DNA of 24,680 nucleotides from JBOFEH01 sp051650265. GTDB taxonomy: Bacteria > Bacillota > Clostridia > Lachnospirales > Cellulosilyticaceae. Below, piece by piece: positions 22,156 to 24,680 of this stretch. The stretch lies in contig JBOFIR010000034.1 in the NCBI GenBank assembly GCA_051650265.1, forward strand, positions 1 through 24,680. The letters are read 5' to 3'. Under the pieces are notes generated by a model, which made no database searches, was not told the DNA's origin, and saw only the letters and a list, made by a program, of their open reading frames with translations. How positions within the stretch are numbered: the first letter of the stretch is position 1; each line of letters begins with the position of its first letter. The position numbers and the translations under genes are program-made.

Positions 22156-22848
22156 TTAATACATATGACCATGTTCCCTAGCAATTTGCGTGTTTTCTGG
22201 CAGTTCACCTAGCTGCCGTTCAAGTCCGAATGGACAACTTGCAAGAAACATACAATGATCGCACTTAGGAGATCTTGCTGTACAAATCGCACGACCATGT
22301 GCAATCACCTGCGTATTGTACCTAATCCAATGTTCTTTAGGGAGTTTTGCCATCAATTCCATCTCAATAGCAACGGGGTCGGTTGCTAAAGTAAGCCCCC
22401 AACGAATAGAAATTCTTTTCACATGGGTATCCACAACAATACTCGGTATTTTATAAATATTCCCCCTAATCACATTAGCGGTCTTACGGCCTACCCCACC
22501 TAACGTTGTCAAGTCTTCTATTGCCTGAGGTACTTCACCATCATATACCTCCAGTAGACGCTTAGCACAAGCTAAAATATTTTTAGCCTTATTCTTGTAA
22601 AAACCAGTGCTCTTCACATCCTGTTCAAGCATGCTTAAATCCGCTTCTGCAAATGCCTCAACATCAGGGTATTTACGAAAAAGCTCCTTGGTAACAATAT
22701 TGACGCGATCATCAGTACACTGTGCACTGAGAATCGTCGCAATCAAGAGTTGAAAAGGTGTCTCATGATCAAGATAGCATACAACTTCTGTTGGATAATG
22801 TGCATCAAGTGTCGTCATCAGACGCTTGATATGTTCTTTTTCGTTCAT
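22156..22848 (-). CDS. nth: Endonuclease III (DNA glycosylase/AP lyase)
   Basis: Base-excision repair enzyme that removes oxidised pyrimidines and cuts the abasic site, 230 residues. The helix-hairpin-helix and catalytic residues are intact: LGGVGRKTANVI with Lys122 as the Schiff-base nucleophile, and Asp140 in VVDTHVKR. The C-terminal [4Fe-4S] cluster has the exact C189-x6-C196-x2-C199-x5-C205 spacing. The early block LLIATILSAQCTDDRVN is also standard. The protein carries about 20 residues beyond the cluster (ending EHGHMY). A perfect AAGGAGG overlaps the stop codon of the upstream radical SAM gene, and the genes are 10 bases apart, so they are co-transcribed and probably translationally linked. 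Confidence 0.96.
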   Translation of the reverse strand: MNEKEHIKRLMTTLDAHYPTEVVCYLDHETPFQLLIATILSAQCTDDRVNIVTKELFRKYPDVEAFAEADLSMLEQDVKSTGFYKNKAKNILACAKRLLEVYDGEVPQAIEDLTTLGGVGRKTANVIRGNIYKIPSIVVDTHVKRISIRWGLTLATDPVAIEMELMAKLPKEHWIRYNTQVIAHGRAICTARSPKCDHCMFLASCPFGLERQLGELPENTQIAREHGHMY

Positions 22849-22858
22849 CCTAACCTCC

Positions 22859-24607
22859 TTAATCGCACGCCCTTACCTGATACACTGCTACAGTTTTTGG
22901 CTGTGTGTAGTCAAAGAGTATTGCCTGAGGTGCCTCTAATACAGTAGCCTTCTCATATTGCTGTGTCTCAATAATCTGTGCGATTTCATAATAGAAATAC
23001 TCAATATGCATACGACGTAGGCGTTGTCTTGAAGTCAGTTCATGACTATAACCTAAATGCTGGTTAATCCATTCATCATCGCGAATCCATTTATTATTTT
23101 GTTCCTTATATGCACTCGTTTCCACTGTCACAAGTGCCTCTGGCATTTCTTTGACCAATTCATGGTGATACCAATCCCAGCGAACGAGTTCTCTGATCAA
23201 CACTTTATTACACCCATCTACCTGCATCCCAAAGTTAGCAAGCTGAATATAATAAGCATCCTTTTTGTGACTAAGCTGACCAAGACCTGAATCTTCCCAG
23301 TAGTGAGCGAGTGCTTCATAGCAATCAAATGGTGTTTCAAACAAGGTATAGAGGTATTCCATTGTTCCGTGGAAACGCTCACTATTATAATAGCGTTCAA
23401 GCATTTCTTCAATCTGATGCAGCTTCATTAGCTCATCATAGCTCACATGTTTGGTATAAAGCACTTCATAAGGCGGTTCATCTTTGTAGACAATACCATA
23501 CTTCTCGGCATCGCGTCGTAGGCCTGACCCACGAAGGAGTTTTAGAAAGCCAAGTTGAAACTGCTCTGGCCTTAAGCTAATCACGTCATTAAATGATTTC
23601 CTAAATGACTGATAATCCTCTAAAGGTAAGCCTGCGATTAAGTCTAAATGTTGGTGAATGACACCTAAAGCTTCTACTTTTTGTGTCACTTCTTTTATAG
23701 CTTCAAATGGCATCATTCGCTGAATGATCTCTAATACTTCAACATTGGTAGACTGAACCCCTATTTCAAATTGAATGAGGCCCGCCCTTGCATCTGCAAG
23801 TAGCCCAATCATCTCATCATCTAGACGCTCTGCAGCGATCTCAAAGTGGAAGTTCGTCACACCATTGTCATTTGCAATGATATACGCCCAAATAGCCATA
23901 GCATAGGCTTTACTTGCATTAAACGTACGATCCACAAATTTAACTTGTGGAACCTTTTGATCTAAGAAAAACTGAAGTTCTTTTTTGACACGTTCGATTG
24001 AAAGGAAACGTACCCCTTTCTCCACAGAGGAAAGGCAATACTGACATCTAAACGGGCAGCCCCTTGATGCTTCATAATAAATAATACGATGTGCAAGCTC
24101 ACTCATATCATCATATACAAATGGAATATCATCCATAGGAATAGGCTTTTGCATCGTTGTACGTACTAACTGCCCATCTTGTCTATAGAGAATACTCGGT
24201 ACATCCTCCAATGTACCGATACCCTTGATACGGTAGTCTAAATAACGTTTCCAAGTATCTTCACCCTCCCCTTCCATGATTAAATCAATCGGAAGCATTT
24301 CAAAAAATTCTTCATTATCATAGGATACCTCAGGTCCACCTAAGATAATCGTTGTATGCGGAAGAATTTTCTTGAGTGTTGGAATAAGCGTTTTGATGAC
24401 ACTCATATTCCAGATGTAGCATGAAAAACCAATTACCTCTGGTTGTTTTTTATAAATGGCTTCAATCAATTGATTTTCATCATGATTGATTGTAAGCTCC
24501 AAAATTTCTAGGTTATCCGTGTATTCCTCACAATACGCTTTAATGCAGCGTAAAGCAAGAGAAGAATGGATAAATTTTGCATTAATTGATACAAGTAAAG
24601 TTTTCAA
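22859..24607 (-). CDS. B12-binding-domain radical SAM protein (DUF4080-like C-terminus)
   Basis: Radical SAM enzyme of the cobalamin-binding class, 583 residues. The N-terminal domain (about residues 1-130) has the Rossmann pattern TLLVSINAKFIHSSLALR, IGFSCYIWN, IILGGPEVSYD and MEGEGED; the usual DxHxxG cobalamin-ligand motif is not visible. The radical SAM domain follows, with the cluster Cys184-x3-Cys188-x2-Cys191 in SRGCPFRCQYC. The last 150 residues fit the DUF4080-like tail of clostridial members. The substrate is unknown. I chose the TTG at 24607, 9 bases after AAGGGA: the frame is open to an ATG at 24676, but that ATG lies upstream of the predicted -10 box at 24644-24649. The gene starts an operon with nth. 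Confidence 0.85.
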   Translation of the reverse strand: MKTLLVSINAKFIHSSLALRCIKAYCEEYTDNLEILELTINHDENQLIEAIYKKQPEVIGFSCYIWNMSVIKTLIPTLKKILPHTTIILGGPEVSYDNEEFFEMLPIDLIMEGEGEDTWKRYLDYRIKGIGTLEDVPSILYRQDGQLVRTTMQKPIPMDDIPFVYDDMSELAHRIIYYEASRGCPFRCQYCLSSVEKGVRFLSIERVKKELQFFLDQKVPQVKFVDRTFNASKAYAMAIWAYIIANDNGVTNFHFEIAAERLDDEMIGLLADARAGLIQFEIGVQSTNVEVLEIIQRMMPFEAIKEVTQKVEALGVIHQHLDLIAGLPLEDYQSFRKSFNDVISLRPEQFQLGFLKLLRGSGLRRDAEKYGIVYKDEPPYEVLYTKHVSYDELMKLHQIEEMLERYYNSERFHGTMEYLYTLFETPFDCYEALAHYWEDSGLGQLSHKKDAYYIQLANFGMQVDGCNKVLIRELVRWDWYHHELVKEMPEALVTVETSAYKEQNNKWIRDDEWINQHLGYSHELTSRQRLRRMHIEYFYYEIAQIIETQQYEKATVLEAPQAILFDYTQPKTVAVYQVRACD

Positions 24608-24643
24608 GCTGTTACGTCCCTTCTCTTTATGAATTGTATTCTC

Positions 24644-24652
24644 ATTATAACA
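24644..24652 (-). promoter_or_regulatory. Extended -10 element of the radical SAM/nth operon
   Basis: TGTTATAAT on the minus strand, a perfect -10 with TGn extension. Transcription would begin near 24637, about 30 bases before the TTG start. The -35 match is poor and lies close to the window edge. Confidence 0.55.
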
Positions 24653-24680
24653 TGTTTTGTATGATAATAAACACATTGCC

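Noticed and set aside
24608..24676. Extension of the radical SAM protein to the ATG at 24676
   Set aside because: The ATG lies upstream of a perfect extended -10 box at 24644-24652, so it would not be in the transcript.

Overview
The window is AT-rich DNA from a low-GC, Gram-positive, spore-forming anaerobe, most likely a member of the Clostridia close to Lachnospirales/Cellulosilyticum. That placement is inferred from gene content: type III glutamine synthetase (GlnN), the sporulation protein YunB, a class A PBP with a long proline-rich tail, a VanW protein, YebC, PgsA and a B12-type radical SAM protein with a DUF4080-like tail. Signals are typical of Firmicutes: AGGAGG ribosome binding sites, many TGn-extended -10 boxes, and T-tailed hairpin terminators that often include the stop codon.

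Layout. 1-836 (-): 1-phosphofructokinase-family sugar kinase, cut by the window edge. 837-1083: promoter region with two dyads. 1084-1806 (+): PilZ/YcgR-like c-di-GMP receptor. 1840-2397 (-): pgsA, sharing a palindromic terminator with the PilZ gene. 2476-5459 (-): a double-domain GT2 glycosyltransferase and, upstream of it, an unassigned methyltransferase-like Rossmann protein. 5565-6551 (-): flavin-binding-type lipoprotein. 6803-8601 (-): yebC, yigZ/IMPACT and a small clostridial protein. 8801-12201 (-): hflX and glnN; the glnN leader contains an intrinsic terminator. 12384-13500 (-): yunB and a small upstream gene with a candidate sigma-E promoter. 13628-16306 (+): class A penicillin-binding protein. 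16348-20057 (-): UvrD-type helicase, a 59-aa membrane protein and a VanW protein in one probable operon. 20210-22084 (+): membrane-anchored protein of unknown function and a GT4 glycosyltransferase, divergent from the helicase. 22156-24607 (-): B12-binding radical SAM protein followed by nth (endonuclease III).

The genes are mostly housekeeping, envelope and regulatory functions: phospholipid synthesis (PgsA), glycan transfer (GT2 fusion, GT4), peptidoglycan (PBP, VanW), nitrogen assimilation (GlnN), ribosome care (HflX, YebC) and DNA repair (Nth, helicase). I see no prophage, insertion sequence, CRISPR array, rRNA, tRNA or toxin-antitoxin locus, and no gene-free stretch over 300 bases; the longest is 837-1083.

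I did not find a clear new system. The best leads are the terminator inside the glnN leader, the tandem GT2 fusion beside an unassigned methyltransferase-like protein, the lipoprotein with an SGAS in place of the SGAT flavinylation motif, the helicase/59-aa membrane protein/VanW operon joined by a start-stop overlap, and the unknown membrane protein coupled to the GT4 enzyme.
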